Assembly: GCA_964549335.1 (NCBI GenBank)
Contig: CAZJUQ010000011.1
Coordinates: forward strand, 62,001-126,000
DNA length: 64,000 nucleotides
Source: Sulfidibacterium sp964549335
Lineage (GTDB): Bacteria; Bacteroidota; Bacteroidia; Bacteroidales; F082
Direction of reading: 5' to 3'
Below are positions 17,563-27,045 of this stretch, piece by piece. A model generated the notes under the pieces. That model was given only the letters and a program-made list of their open reading frames with translations, made no database searches and was not told the DNA's origin. The position numbers were made by a program, and so were the translations under genes. Numbering within the stretch: position 1 is the first letter of the stretch; every line of letters begins with the position of its first letter.

Positions 17563-18519
17563 ATGAGAAAAGGTGGTTTGTTTTCCTTTGTTATTTTATT
17601 CCAACTTTTTGTTTCGTCCTCGCTGTTTGCCCAACACAAGCGAATGACTACCGAAGAATATATTGACAAGTACAAAGATATTGCCATCGAAAAGATGCGT
17701 AAATACAAAATCCCCGCTTCCGTTACTTTGGCTCAGGCAATTTTGGAATCGGGAAGCGGAAACAGTAAGCTGGCACGCAAAGCAAAAAACCATTTCGGTA
17801 TAAAATGCCATAAAGACTGGCATGGCAAACGGTTTTATATGGACGATGATGTAAAACACGAATGTTTTCGAAAATACAAAAAAGTGGCCGACTCCTACCG
17901 CGACCATTCCCTCTTTCTTACTACACGCAGCAGGTACTCTTTTTTGTTCGATTACGATATCACCGACTACAAAAAATGGGCATACGGATTGAAAAAGGCG
18001 GGCTATGCCACCAATCCCAAATATCCCAAACTACTTATTGTTTTAATAGAGCGCTACCACCTCGACCAATACGACAAAGAGGCTCTGAAAGGTGAAAAAC
18101 ACCATAAAAAACGGCATGCCGTAACCGTTGCCCCGCCCGAAATATCGCAATTCAAAAAAGCCGGCAAAAGCCCCAATGGCATTTACGATATTCTTATGAA
18201 CAACGGAAAAAAACTTGTTATTGCCGCACAAAACGATACTTACGAAAAAATTGCCGACGAATTTGAAATTTATACCTGGCAACTTTATAAATATAACGAC
18301 GTTGACAAACAACACAAACTAAAACCGGGCGAAATTGTCTATTTGCAGAAAAAACGGCGCAAAGCGGCACATAAATACAAAATACACATTGTAAAACGCG
18401 GCGAAACAATGTGGTATATATCACAACTCTATGCCATTCGCCTCAAACGGTTATACAAGATTAACAACCTCCCGCCGGGAGTTCAGGTTCCCGCTAATAC
18501 CGAATTAAGGGTAAGATAG
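17563..18519 (+). CDS. Secreted GH73 glucosaminidase with LysM domains
   Basis: A 318-residue exported protein: signal peptide (ending SSLFAQ), a mannosyl-glycoprotein endo-beta-N-acetylglucosaminidase/FlgJ-type domain (about 28-170), a low-complexity basic linker (KGEKHHKKRH), one weak LysM-like stretch (about 215-265) and a clear C-terminal LysM (HIVKRGETMWYISQLY to the end). The catalytic glutamate is the one in LAQAILESGSG, and the NHFGIKC motif is typical. It should cut the glycan strands of peptidoglycan in the periplasm, with LysM holding it on the wall. Related proteins sit in many Bacteroidota genomes as wall-remodelling enzymes. Confidence 0.88.
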   Translation: MRKGGLFSFVILFQLFVSSSLFAQHKRMTTEEYIDKYKDIAIEKMRKYKIPASVTLAQAILESGSGNSKLARKAKNHFGIKCHKDWHGKRFYMDDDVKHECFRKYKKVADSYRDHSLFLTTRSRYSFLFDYDITDYKKWAYGLKKAGYATNPKYPKLLIVLIERYHLDQYDKEALKGEKHHKKRHAVTVAPPEISQFKKAGKSPNGIYDILMNNGKKLVIAAQNDTYEKIADEFEIYTWQLYKYNDVDKQHKLKPGEIVYLQKKRRKAAHKYKIHIVKRGETMWYISQLYAIRLKRLYKINNLPPGVQVPANTELRVR

Positions 18520-18567
18520 ATGTAGTCGAATACTTGTTTGTCAGGTTTTTTGTGTTGATAACCAGGA

Positions 18568-20253
18568 CTATGAAAATTTGTGCCCGGCCAAAGCCTCGGA
18601 TACATTGATGGCATGATCGCCGATTTTTTCGCTCATCTCTATAAATTTCATAAAATATTGTTGCGACTCAAGGGGCAAATTGTTTTTTACTTTGTACAAG
18701 TGCAAATTCATAAGCAATTTATCCCGCTTTTTATTTATCTTCTGCTCTGTTTTAACAACCTCCTTTTCATTAATCTGCGTACCGTTCAGATTGATGTTTT
18801 TAATCATTAGCATTAACGATTTGTCCACGAGTTTAAACATCTCCGAAAGGTCGTCGCGTTGTTTCTGAATAAACCATACCTTTTCTTTGTTTTTCTCTTT
18901 AATGAGGCGGGCCATTTTATAACAAATGTCGCCTATGGTTTCAATATTGTCAATGCTTACCACAAAACCTCTTACCATACGTGCCGACTCATTACTCAAT
19001 TCGTTTTCGGTGATTTTGCCGAGAAAAGAATATAGGCTTGTTTCGTTTTTGTCGATAATATATTCGTAATGTTTCAGGGTTTTAAAAACATTTTTAAATA
19101 CTTCGTCTCTTTTTTCGAGCAACAATTGCGGCAATGCTTCGAACATGTTTTTTACTTTTACCGCACTTTCCGACAACTCTTTTCTCACCTGAAACAATGA
19201 TAATTCCGGTGCGGGCATGATGTTGCCCGGCAATATCTGCGTAAGCTCATCTTCCCTGTTTTCCGTTTTGCGTATCAGTTTTTTCAGCAATGCCTCTATT
19301 TTGTCAACAAAGCCGATAAACAAAATCCCGTTTATAATGTTAAATAAAGAGTGAAAAGCCGATAATTGCACCGGCAGCCTCATACTTTGCGGCAAAGGGA
19401 TATTTGTGGTAATTTCATGTATGGCATTTATAAAAGGGTGAAAAAGTACCAATGCCCATACGGTACCCGTAACATTAAATGCAAAATGAAAAAGTGCGGC
19501 TCGCTTTCCGTCGCTGTTGGCAACTATTGCCGAAATATTTGCCGTTGTCGTTGTTCCTATGTTCTCGCCCAAAATCATTGCTGCGGCTGCATCAATTCCT
19601 ATTAATCCGTTTACCGCCAATACCAACGTAAAAGTAAACATTGCACTCGACGACTGGAATATCGTCGTAAGCACCATTCCCGTCAAAACAAAAAGCAGAA
19701 TGGAACACGACGAACCGGAACCGTACTCCTTAATAAAGGTTATCAACATGGTGTTGTTACTTAAATCGGGAATGATATCTTTCAAAAATCCCAGCCCTAA
19801 GAATATAATAACAAACCCGAAAACAATTTCACCCGAATAGCGAACATTGGGTTTTTTTGAAAATAACAAGGGGAAAGCCGCTGCCAGCATTGGCAACAAC
19901 AACGTTTCTATTTTAAAACTGAACCCGAAAAAGGTTACAAGCCATGCCGTTACCGTTGTGCCTATATTTGCACCTATTATCAAACCCAGCGATTGCCCCA
20001 GCGATATAAGCCCCGCATTTACCAAACCTACGGTGGTTACCGTAAATGCCGACGACGATTGAATAAGAGCCGTTATGATAAAACCTGTTAAAACCGCCCT
20101 GTTGTTTTTGTATGTAATTGTTTGTAAAAAATACCTTAACCTGTTTCCTGCAACTTTCTGCATTGCTTCGCTCATGATTTTCATCCCGAAAAGGAACAAA
20201 ACCAAAGCCCCCGTTAAATTCAACAAATATCCTATGACGGTTAAAATATCCAT
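18568..20253 (-). CDS. Na/Pi cotransporter family protein with C-terminal PhoU-like domain
   Basis: A 561-residue protein with two Na/Pi-cotransporter repeats bearing the paired motifs IQSSSAFTVTT and FQSSSAMFTFT, which form the phosphate/sodium site in this family. About 240 C-terminal residues are helical and PhoU-like. It likely takes up phosphate with sodium, or exports it; bacterial YjbB-type relatives do the latter. I start it at ATG 20251-20253 (MDILTVIG), since the 14 codons upstream begin with TTG and lead straight into the first membrane helix anyway. It is 150 bp upstream, in the reading direction, of nothing on its own strand and appears monocistronic. Confidence 0.85.
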   Translation of the reverse strand: MDILTVIGYLLNLTGALVLFLFGMKIMSEAMQKVAGNRLRYFLQTITYKNNRAVLTGFIITALIQSSSAFTVTTVGLVNAGLISLGQSLGLIIGANIGTTVTAWLVTFFGFSFKIETLLLPMLAAAFPLLFSKKPNVRYSGEIVFGFVIIFLGLGFLKDIIPDLSNNTMLITFIKEYGSGSSCSILLFVLTGMVLTTIFQSSSAMFTFTLVLAVNGLIGIDAAAAMILGENIGTTTTANISAIVANSDGKRAALFHFAFNVTGTVWALVLFHPFINAIHEITTNIPLPQSMRLPVQLSAFHSLFNIINGILFIGFVDKIEALLKKLIRKTENREDELTQILPGNIMPAPELSLFQVRKELSESAVKVKNMFEALPQLLLEKRDEVFKNVFKTLKHYEYIIDKNETSLYSFLGKITENELSNESARMVRGFVVSIDNIETIGDICYKMARLIKEKNKEKVWFIQKQRDDLSEMFKLVDKSLMLMIKNINLNGTQINEKEVVKTEQKINKKRDKLLMNLHLYKVKNNLPLESQQYFMKFIEMSEKIGDHAINVSEALAGHKFS

Positions 20254-20403
20254 AAAAACCCGAAATAATGAGAAAAAACTTGCAAATAAAATCAATAATT
20301 GAAAAACGCAAAAGGATTGTTACGTTAATAAAATGTTAAGCATTGCACAGCGGCAAAAATTAAGTTTACACTATTGCCGGTACCCCGGTTGTTGTTGCAA
20401 GGT

Positions 20404-21063
20404 TTACAATTCTCCTTCCCACTCTTTAAAAAACCTTTCCAAAAACTCCTCCATATATTTATGTCTGCCTTCGGCAAGTTTTTTTCCCGTTTCAGTGTTC
20501 ATCATATCTTTTAGCAATAACAACTTTTCGTAAAAATGATTTATGGTAGGAGCACTACTCTTTTTGTACTCTTCCTTTGTCTGATGCGGTGAAGGTTTTA
20601 TGGCGGGATCGTATATGGCCCGGTTTTTATAACCGCCGTAATTGAAAGTACGTGCTATTCCTATTGCTCCCAAAGCATCAATGCGGTCGGCATCTTGAAC
20701 CGCAGCAAGCTCTTTGGAAAAATGAGCAGCAGCTTCATCACGGTTTTTAAACGAAACATATCTTATTATTTCAATCACCTTTTCGGTTATATCCTTGTCA
20801 ACACCCGTTTCCGTTAAAAATTTCCTTGCCCTTGCAGGAGCCTTTTCTTCATCTCCATTATGGAATTTGGCATCGGCAATATCGTGCAGCAAAGCACCGA
20901 GCGATACGGTAAATATGTCGGCATTCTCTTTTTCGGCTATCAAAACCGCTGTTTTGTAAACCCTGTAAACGTGCCACCAATCGTGCCCCGATTCGGCATT
21001 TATTAACACCTCTTTCACAAATTCCGCCGTTTTTTCCACAATGGCTCTCTCTTTTCCGGTCAT
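20404..21063 (-). CDS. HD-domain phosphohydrolase, YedJ-like
   Basis: A 219-residue cytoplasmic HD-superfamily protein. The metal-binding series is complete: HDWWH near residue 27, LLHDIADAKF near residue 58 and QDADRIDALG near residue 127. The central GIARTFNYGG and the IKPSPHQTKEEY stretch point to the YedJ/YpgQ branch. Relatives are nucleotide phosphohydrolases or pyrophosphatases of uncertain substrate. It is divergent from glnS with a 117-bp shared gap. Confidence 0.82.
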   Translation of the reverse strand: MTGKERAIVEKTAEFVKEVLINAESGHDWWHVYRVYKTAVLIAEKENADIFTVSLGALLHDIADAKFHNGDEEKAPARARKFLTETGVDKDITEKVIEIIRYVSFKNRDEAAAHFSKELAAVQDADRIDALGAIGIARTFNYGGYKNRAIYDPAIKPSPHQTKEEYKKSSAPTINHFYEKLLLLKDMMNTETGKKLAEGRHKYMEEFLERFFKEWEGEL

Positions 21064-21082
21064 ACGGTTAGTAGTTTACATG

Positions 21083-21090
21083 CAAAAATA
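21083..21090 (-). promoter_or_regulatory. -7 promoter box of the HD hydrolase gene
   Basis: Read leftward, TATTTTTG (rc of 21083-21090) fits TAnnTTTG and would start transcription near 21077, 14 bp before the ATG. No -33 box is evident. Confidence 0.35.
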
Positions 21091-21134
21091 GTTTTAAACC
21101 CTCACATATTTTACACTTCTGAAACTTTTCTGTG

Positions 21135-21142
21135 TATTTTTG
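21135..21142 (+). promoter_or_regulatory. -7 promoter box of glnS
   Basis: TATTTTTG matches TAnnTTTG; transcription would start near 21149 and leave a leader of about 32 bases before the glnS ATG at 21181. No convincing -33 box. Confidence 0.35.
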
Positions 21143-21180
21143 CAACTTTATTTTTAAAAACTTAACCAAAAGAGCAAGTT

Positions 21181-22869
21181 ATGTCAATGGAAGCAGCCGA
21201 AAATACAGGACGTTCGTTAAATTTCATAGAAACCATTATCGAAGAAGATTTGATGAACAACAAGAACAACGGACGTGTTCATTTGCGTTTTCCTCCCGAG
21301 CCCAACGGATATTTGCATATCGGTCATGCCAAATCCATCTGTTTGAATTTCGGTTTGGCCGAAAAATACAACGGCTTGTGCAATCTGCGTTTCGATGATA
21401 CAAATCCCACAAAAGAGGATACCGAATATGTCGATTCAATAAAAGAGGATATAAAATGGCTCGGTTTTACGTGGCACGGCGAGCCCCGTTATGCTTCCGA
21501 TTATTTCGACAAACTGTATCAATGGGCAGTAATGCTTATAAAAAAAGGCAAAGCTTATGTTGACGAACAGCCTCAGGAAGTTATTAGCGAACAGCGAGGA
21601 GTCCCCACCCGTCCGGGTGTGGAAAGCCCGTACCGTAACCGTCCCGTGGAAGAGAGCCTCGACCTGTTTGAACGTATGAAAGCCGGCGAATTTCCCGACG
21701 GCTCAAAAGTTTTGCGCGCCAAAATAGATATGAGTTCGCCGAATATGCATATGCGCGACCCCATTATGTACCGCATTTTGCACGCCGAACACCACCGTAC
21801 CGGCGATAAGTGGAACATCTATCCCATGTATGATTTTGCTCACGGACAATCGGACTACATAGAGGGAATTACACACTCTTTATGTACCCTTGAGTTTGAA
21901 ATTCACCGCCCGCTTTATGACTGGTTTCTCGACCAAATTGCCGACGGCACATACCGCCCCAGGCAAATTGAGTTTGCACGTCTTAATCTCAGCTATACGG
22001 TAATGAGTAAAAGAAAACTCCTGGAACTTGTGGAGAAAAAACTCGTTAACGGATGGGACGACCCCCGTATGCCCACAATTTCGGGTTTGCGCCGGCGGGG
22101 ATATACTCCCGAAGCAATACGCAATTTTGCCGACCGAATCGGTATTGCCAAACGCGACAACGTTATTGACGTGGGACTTCTCGAGTTCAGTGTCCGCGAA
22201 CACTTGAACAAAATTGCACCCCGTGTTTTCGGTGTTTTAAATCCCCTGAAAGTAGTGATTACCAACTACCCGGAAGGCAAAACCGAAGAGATGGAACTGG
22301 TAAACAATCCCGAAGACGAAAACGGCGGTACCCGTAAAATTCCTTTCTCAAGAGAGATTTATATCGAAAAGGACGACTTTATGGAAAATCCGCCCAGAAA
22401 ATTTTTCCGCCTGGGTCCCGGACGCGAAGTCAGACTTAAAGGTGCTTATATCATTAAATGCGAAGATTACAAAAAAGATGAAAACGGCGAGATAACAGAG
22501 GTCTATTGTACTTACGACCCCGAAACCCGTAGCGGAATGAGCGGTGCAAGCCGTAAAGTCAAAGGCACATTGCATTGGGTGTCGGCAAAACATTGTATTG
22601 ATGCCGAAGTGAGACTTTACGACAGGCTTTTTATGGATGAAGACCCCACCGGACACAAAGATCAGGACTTTAAAGAGTTTTTAAATCCCGCCTCGTTAAA
22701 AGTGTTGAAAAACTGTAAACTGGAACCTTCGCTGAAATCAGCCGAAGAGGGCGATAAATTCCAGTTTCAGCGCCTGGGGTATTTCTGTGTTGACAAGGAT
22801 AGTACTCCCGGAAATATCGTTTTTAACCGTACTGTTCCCTTGCGCGACAGTTGGGCTAAAAAAAGATAA
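21181..22869 (+). CDS. glnS: Glutaminyl-tRNA synthetase
   Basis: A 562-residue class I aminoacyl-tRNA synthetase, close in length to the E. coli enzyme (about 554). The catalytic half carries the HIGH motif (PEPNGYLHIGHAKS) and the KMSKS equivalent VMSKRKLLELVE. The family-typical CNLRFDDTNPTKED and DPRMPTISGLRRRGY distinguish it from GluRS. The C-terminal half is the two beta-barrel anticodon-binding region. It charges tRNA-Gln directly with glutamine. A tRNA-Gln gene follows 59 bp downstream on the same strand. Confidence 0.97.
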   Translation: MSMEAAENTGRSLNFIETIIEEDLMNNKNNGRVHLRFPPEPNGYLHIGHAKSICLNFGLAEKYNGLCNLRFDDTNPTKEDTEYVDSIKEDIKWLGFTWHGEPRYASDYFDKLYQWAVMLIKKGKAYVDEQPQEVISEQRGVPTRPGVESPYRNRPVEESLDLFERMKAGEFPDGSKVLRAKIDMSSPNMHMRDPIMYRILHAEHHRTGDKWNIYPMYDFAHGQSDYIEGITHSLCTLEFEIHRPLYDWFLDQIADGTYRPRQIEFARLNLSYTVMSKRKLLELVEKKLVNGWDDPRMPTISGLRRRGYTPEAIRNFADRIGIAKRDNVIDVGLLEFSVREHLNKIAPRVFGVLNPLKVVITNYPEGKTEEMELVNNPEDENGGTRKIPFSREIYIEKDDFMENPPRKFFRLGPGREVRLKGAYIIKCEDYKKDENGEITEVYCTYDPETRSGMSGASRKVKGTLHWVSAKHCIDAEVRLYDRLFMDEDPTGHKDQDFKEFLNPASLKVLKNCKLEPSLKSAEEGDKFQFQRLGYFCVDKDSTPGNIVFNRTVPLRDSWAKKR

Positions 22870-22908
22870 TTTTTTTACATGTTACGTGTTAAAAAAAGGA
22901 AACTTTTA

Positions 22909-22916
22909 TAATTTTG
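22909..22916 (+). promoter_or_regulatory. -7 promoter box of tRNA-Gln
   Basis: TAATTTTG fits TAnnTTTG; start of transcription would be near 22922, seven bases before the mature tRNA. This suggests the tRNA has a promoter of its own besides read-through from glnS. Confidence 0.4.
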
Positions 22917-22928
22917 CCGCTTCGTTAA

Positions 22929-23004
22929 TGCCCGATGGTGTAATTGGCAACACGTCTGACTCTGGATCAGAAGAGTCCAGGTTCGAACCCTGGTCGGGCA
23001 ACCA
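22929..23004 (+). tRNA. tRNA-Gln (anticodon CTG)
   Basis: A full cloverleaf: acceptor TGCCCGA/TCGGGCA, D arm GTGT...ACAC, anticodon stem TCTGA/TCAGA with loop CTCTGGA (anticodon CTG), T arm CCAGG-TTCGAAC-CCTGG, discriminator A, and an encoded CCA end at 23002-23004. It reads CAG codons. The location directly after glnS, whose product charges it, is notable. Confidence 0.95.
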
Positions 23005-23034
23005 AGCCTTTGCCCGAGAGCAGAGGCTTTTTTT
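23004..23034 (+). terminator. Terminator after tRNA-Gln
   Basis: Stem AAGCCT/AGGCTT (23004-23009 with 23024-23029) followed by a run of seven Ts. It overlaps the end of the tRNA CCA by one base. Confidence 0.75.
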
Positions 23035-23220
23035 ATAACAATACTATACATATTCATTTTAAATAGAAAATATTTCGTTAAATTTCATTGTTTTAACTCC
23101 CCTCAACAAATTTTTATATGTATTTTCGCAGATTGGAATAAAAACAAGTTGGTTTTGTTAAAAAACTGAATGATAATAATTTGTAAATTGATATTTTAAT
23201 TTTTTAAAAAAAATTATAAG

Positions 23221-26200
23221 ATGAACAGTAACAAAAAGTTTATAACATGTGACGGGAACTATGCAGCGGCTCATGTTGCATATATGTTCAGCGAAGTTGC
23301 TGCCATATACCCCATCACGCCATCCTCAACAATGGCTGAATATGTTGACCAGTGGTCTGCTTTCGGACGTAAAAATATATTCGGAGAGACGGTAAAAGTT
23401 ACCGAAATGCAATCGGAAGGCGGTGCTTCGGGTGCCGTTCACGGTTCGTTGCAAGCGGGAGTTCTAACCACTACTTTTACCGCATCGCAGGGTTTATTAC
23501 TCATGATACCCAACATGTATAAAATATCGGGTGAACTTTTGCCCGCCGTTTTCCACGTAAGTGCAAGAAGTCTGGCAGCTCAAGCCCTCTCCATTTTCGG
23601 CGATCACAGCGACGTTATGGCTGTTCGCAATACCGGTTTTGCCTTGCTTGCCACGGGTAGTGTTCAGGAAATTATGGATTTGGGAAGCATAGCACATTTC
23701 GTGTCGTTGCGTACACGCATACCCTTTTTACACTTTTTCGACGGATTCCGTACTTCACACGAAATTCAAAAAGTTGAATATTTTGAAGTTGACGATTTGA
23801 AAGACCTTTATCCTTGGGACGATTTGAAACGTTTCAGAGATAATGCTTTAAATCCCGAGCATCCCGTAACGCGCGGTACGGCTCAAAACCCCGACATCTA
23901 TTTCCAGGCACGCGAAGCTGCCAACAAATTTTATGAGCCCGTTCCCGATTTGGTGGAATATTACATGCAAGAGATAACCAAACGTACGGGACGCGAATAT
24001 CACCCCTTTACATACTATGGTGCCGCTGATGCCGAAAATATTATTATTGCAATGGGTTCGGTTACCGAGACCATTCGCGAAACTATAGATTACCTCAACG
24101 CCAACGGCGAAAACGTGGGATTGGTGGCAGTTCATCTTTACCGCCCCTTCTCCGTTAAATACCTTATGCAGGCAATTCCACAAACGGTAAAACGTATTGC
24201 CGTTCTCGACCGTACAAAAGAGCCCGGCGCAAGTGGCGAACCTTTGTATCTTGATGTGAAAGAGGCATTTTACGGTGCCGAAAACCAACCCCTGATAGTG
24301 GGTGGACGCTACGGATTGAGCTCCAAAGATACAACACCGGCTCAAATTGTTTCGGTTTACAACAATTTGAAACAGCCCGAACCCAAAAATCATTTTACGG
24401 TAGGTATTGTTGACGATGTTACATTTACTTCGCTCCCATTATTGCCCGAAATCAGTATTTCGGATAAGGGTACGTACGAAGCCAAATTTTACGGTATTGG
24501 AGCCGACGGTACTGTTGGTGCCAACAAAAACTCCATTAAAATCATAGGTGAAACAACCGACAAATATGCTCAGGCATATTTCTCGTACGACTCGAAAAAA
24601 TCAGGCGGCATTACCATTTCGCACCTGCGTTTCGGCGATACCCCCATACGTTCTACTTACCTGGTTGGTACTCCCGATTTTGTTGCTTGTCACGTGCCGG
24701 CTTATCTCACCAAATACGATATGCTTAAAGGCTTGAAAGACGGCGGCACATTCCTGTTGAACAGTATTTGGGATGAGGAGGAGACAAAACGCCGCTTGCC
24801 CGACGCCATGAAAAAATATATGGCTGAGCATAATATTCAGTTTTATACCATAAACGCCACCAAAATTGCCGAAGAGATAGGTCTCGGCAACCGTACAAAT
24901 ACTATCATGCAGTCGGCTTTCTTTAAGGTGTCGCAAGTTATTCCTTACGACCAAGCCGTTGAAAAAATGAAAGACTTTATTCACAAAACCTACGGACGTA
25001 AAGGTGAAGAGATAGTTCAGATGAACTATGCCGCCGTTGACCGTGGTGGTGATGTTGTTAAAATTGAAATTCCCGAAGAGTGGGCAACTTTGGAGGTTAA
25101 ACAAACTGCCGTGGAAGAAGACCTTCCGGAATTTATCAGTAAAATAATGAAACCCATTGACAGCCTTAGAGGCGACGATTTGCCCGTAAGTGCTTTCAAA
25201 GGCCGCGAAGACGGAACATTCCCCGCAGGTACGGCAGCTTACGAAAAACGCGGTGTTGCCGTTTCAATCCCCGAATGGATAGCCGACGAATGTATTCAAT
25301 GTAACCAATGTGCATATGTTTGTCCTCACGCTGCTATCCGTCCTTTCCTTGTAAATGAAGAAGAGGAGAAAAATGCTCCCGAAGGAATGAAGTTTTTGGA
25401 AACAAAAGGAAAACTGAAACCGTTGAAATACCGTATTCAGGTTTCGGTGCTCGACTGTACCGGTTGCGGTAGTTGTGCCGACGTTTGTCCTTCACCGACA
25501 AAATCGTTGGTAATGAAATCGTTCGAGTCGCAAAAAGGTGAAATAGAAAACTGGGATTATCTTGTAAAAAATGTTTCGGACAAAACCGCCGACGGCACTG
25601 TTGATAAATTTGTGAGCGTTAAAAACAGCCAGTTTGCACAACCGCTGTTCGAATTTTCGGGAGCTTGTGCGGGATGTGGTGAAACTCCTTACATAAAAGC
25701 CGCCACACAACTTTACGGCGACCGTATGATGATAGCTAATGCCACCGGTTGTTCGTCGATATACGGCGGTTCGGCACCTTCCACGCCTTATACCGTTAAT
25801 GCAGAGGGCAAAGGTCCCGCCTGGGCAAACTCCTTATTTGAAGATAATGCCGAATACGGTTACGGTATGGCTGTGGGTATCCGTAAAATCCGCGAGCGTA
25901 TCGAAAGGCTGATGAATGAAGCCATCGCTTCGGGAACATCGGAAGAGAGAAAAGCCGTTTTTGAAGAGTGGATTGCCGCAAAAGACGACGGTGAGAAATC
26001 GAAAGTTGCTTCCGCCAAACTTGTTAACATCCTTAAAGATGCGGATGACGATTTGGCAAAACAGTTGATGGATCTCGAGCAATATTTCGTTAAAAAATCG
26101 ATGTGGATTATCGGAGGTGACGGCTGGGCTTACGATATAGGCTACGGCGGATTAGACCACGTTTTGGCTTCGGGAGAAGATGTTAACCTCTTGGTTCTCG

Positions 26201-26757
26201 ATACCGAAGTTTACTCAAATACCGGAGGTCAGGCTTCAAAAGCAAGTCAAACGGCATCGGTAGCAAAATTTGCCACCGCAGGTAAAGAGTTGCGCAAAAA
26301 AGACCTCGGAGCAATCTATATGACTTACGGTTATGTTTATGTGGCTCAGGTGGCTATGGGAGCCAATTACAATCAGTTCTTCAAAGCGCTGAAAGAGGCC
26401 GAGTCGTTCCCGGGACCTTCGTTGATTATTGCATATTCGCCATGTATCGCTCACGGATTGAGAAACGGTATGGCTCGCTCACAATATGAAGAAAAACTTG
26501 CCGTTGAAGCTGGATATTGGACACTTTACCGTTACAATCCATTGCTTGAACTCGAAGGGAAAAATCCTTTACAACTCGATTCCAAAGAACCCGATTTCGA
26601 AAAACTTAAAGAATTCCACGATTTGGAAGTGAGATTTACCTCCTTGAAAAAGGCTTTCCCCGAAAGGGCAAAAGAACTTCAAGAGCAAGCACTTAAAAAT
26701 GCCCAATGGCGGTACAACTTCTATAAACGTCAAGCAATGCTTGATTATTCGAAATAA
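23221..26757 (+). CDS. nifJ: Pyruvate:ferredoxin (flavodoxin) oxidoreductase
   Basis: An 1178-residue single-chain 2-oxoacid oxidoreductase, the usual length for the family. Domains in order: pyrimidine-binding domain (IYPITPSSTMAEY), gamma domain, a ferredoxin domain with two 4Fe-4S motifs (CIQCNQCAYVCP and CTGCGSCADVCP), the proximal cluster Cys pair in GACAGCGETP, and the thiamine diphosphate site (GGDGWAYDIGYGG, later DTEVYSNTGGQASK). It converts pyruvate and CoA to acetyl-CoA and CO2, reducing ferredoxin or flavodoxin, in the cytoplasm. This marks a mainly anaerobic metabolism. It is monocistronic, with its own terminator. Confidence 0.97.
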   Translation: MNSNKKFITCDGNYAAAHVAYMFSEVAAIYPITPSSTMAEYVDQWSAFGRKNIFGETVKVTEMQSEGGASGAVHGSLQAGVLTTTFTASQGLLLMIPNMYKISGELLPAVFHVSARSLAAQALSIFGDHSDVMAVRNTGFALLATGSVQEIMDLGSIAHFVSLRTRIPFLHFFDGFRTSHEIQKVEYFEVDDLKDLYPWDDLKRFRDNALNPEHPVTRGTAQNPDIYFQAREAANKFYEPVPDLVEYYMQEITKRTGREYHPFTYYGAADAENIIIAMGSVTETIRETIDYLNANGENVGLVAVHLYRPFSVKYLMQAIPQTVKRIAVLDRTKEPGASGEPLYLDVKEAFYGAENQPLIVGGRYGLSSKDTTPAQIVSVYNNLKQPEPKNHFTVGIVDDVTFTSLPLLPEISISDKGTYEAKFYGIGADGTVGANKNSIKIIGETTDKYAQAYFSYDSKKSGGITISHLRFGDTPIRSTYLVGTPDFVACHVPAYLTKYDMLKGLKDGGTFLLNSIWDEEETKRRLPDAMKKYMAEHNIQFYTINATKIAEEIGLGNRTNTIMQSAFFKVSQVIPYDQAVEKMKDFIHKTYGRKGEEIVQMNYAAVDRGGDVVKIEIPEEWATLEVKQTAVEEDLPEFISKIMKPIDSLRGDDLPVSAFKGREDGTFPAGTAAYEKRGVAVSIPEWIADECIQCNQCAYVCPHAAIRPFLVNEEEEKNAPEGMKFLETKGKLKPLKYRIQVSVLDCTGCGSCADVCPSPTKSLVMKSFESQKGEIENWDYLVKNVSDKTADGTVDKFVSVKNSQFAQPLFEFSGACAGCGETPYIKAATQLYGDRMMIANATGCSSIYGGSAPSTPYTVNAEGKGPAWANSLFEDNAEYGYGMAVGIRKIRERIERLMNEAIASGTSEERKAVFEEWIAAKDDGEKSKVASAKLVNILKDADDDLAKQLMDLEQYFVKKSMWIIGGDGWAYDIGYGGLDHVLASGEDVNLLVLDTEVYSNTGGQASKASQTASVAKFATAGKELRKKDLGAIYMTYGYVYVAQVAMGANYNQFFKALKEAESFPGPSLIIAYSPCIAHGLRNGMARSQYEEKLAVEAGYWTLYRYNPLLELEGKNPLQLDSKEPDFEKLKEFHDLEVRFTSLKKAFPERAKELQEQALKNAQWRYNFYKRQAMLDYSK

Positions 26758-26776
26758 CGTTTTTTGAAAATGTTAG

Positions 26777-26812
26777 AAAAGCCGCACATCTTTTTGTGTG
26801 GCTTTTTTTTTA
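26777..26812 (+). terminator. Terminator after nifJ
   Basis: AGCCGCACA pairs with TGTGTGGCT (one G-T) around a TCTTTT loop and is followed by eight or more Ts. It lies 20 bp after the stop codon. Confidence 0.85.
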
Positions 26813-27045
26813 AATATTGTATTGCTATTATTTCTTTAAAAAACTTAAATATAAACCTTGTAAACCTTCAGATTGTTTAGATTTGCATTGCAAAATTATT
26901 CTTTAGTGAAACGCGATGAATTTTATCTTTTCCAAGCGTCTAATTTTGTGACGGTTAATAAAGGGTTTGTCGCATCAAAACGGTTTTGTGTGTAATGAAA
27001 CATTGAAACGGATATCAATTTAAACAATTACAAAATTCCATACAG

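Noticed and set aside
20254..20295. Fourteen extra codons before the Na/Pi carrier ATG.
   Set aside because: They start with TTG and add nothing conserved; the ATG at 20253 fits the family start.
26883..26897. TTTGCA-T-TGCAAA near the start of the M1 homologue's leader.
   Set aside because: Although it has the same hexamer, the arms are in inverted order compared with the 5784/6043 palindromes, so I do not count it as the same operator.
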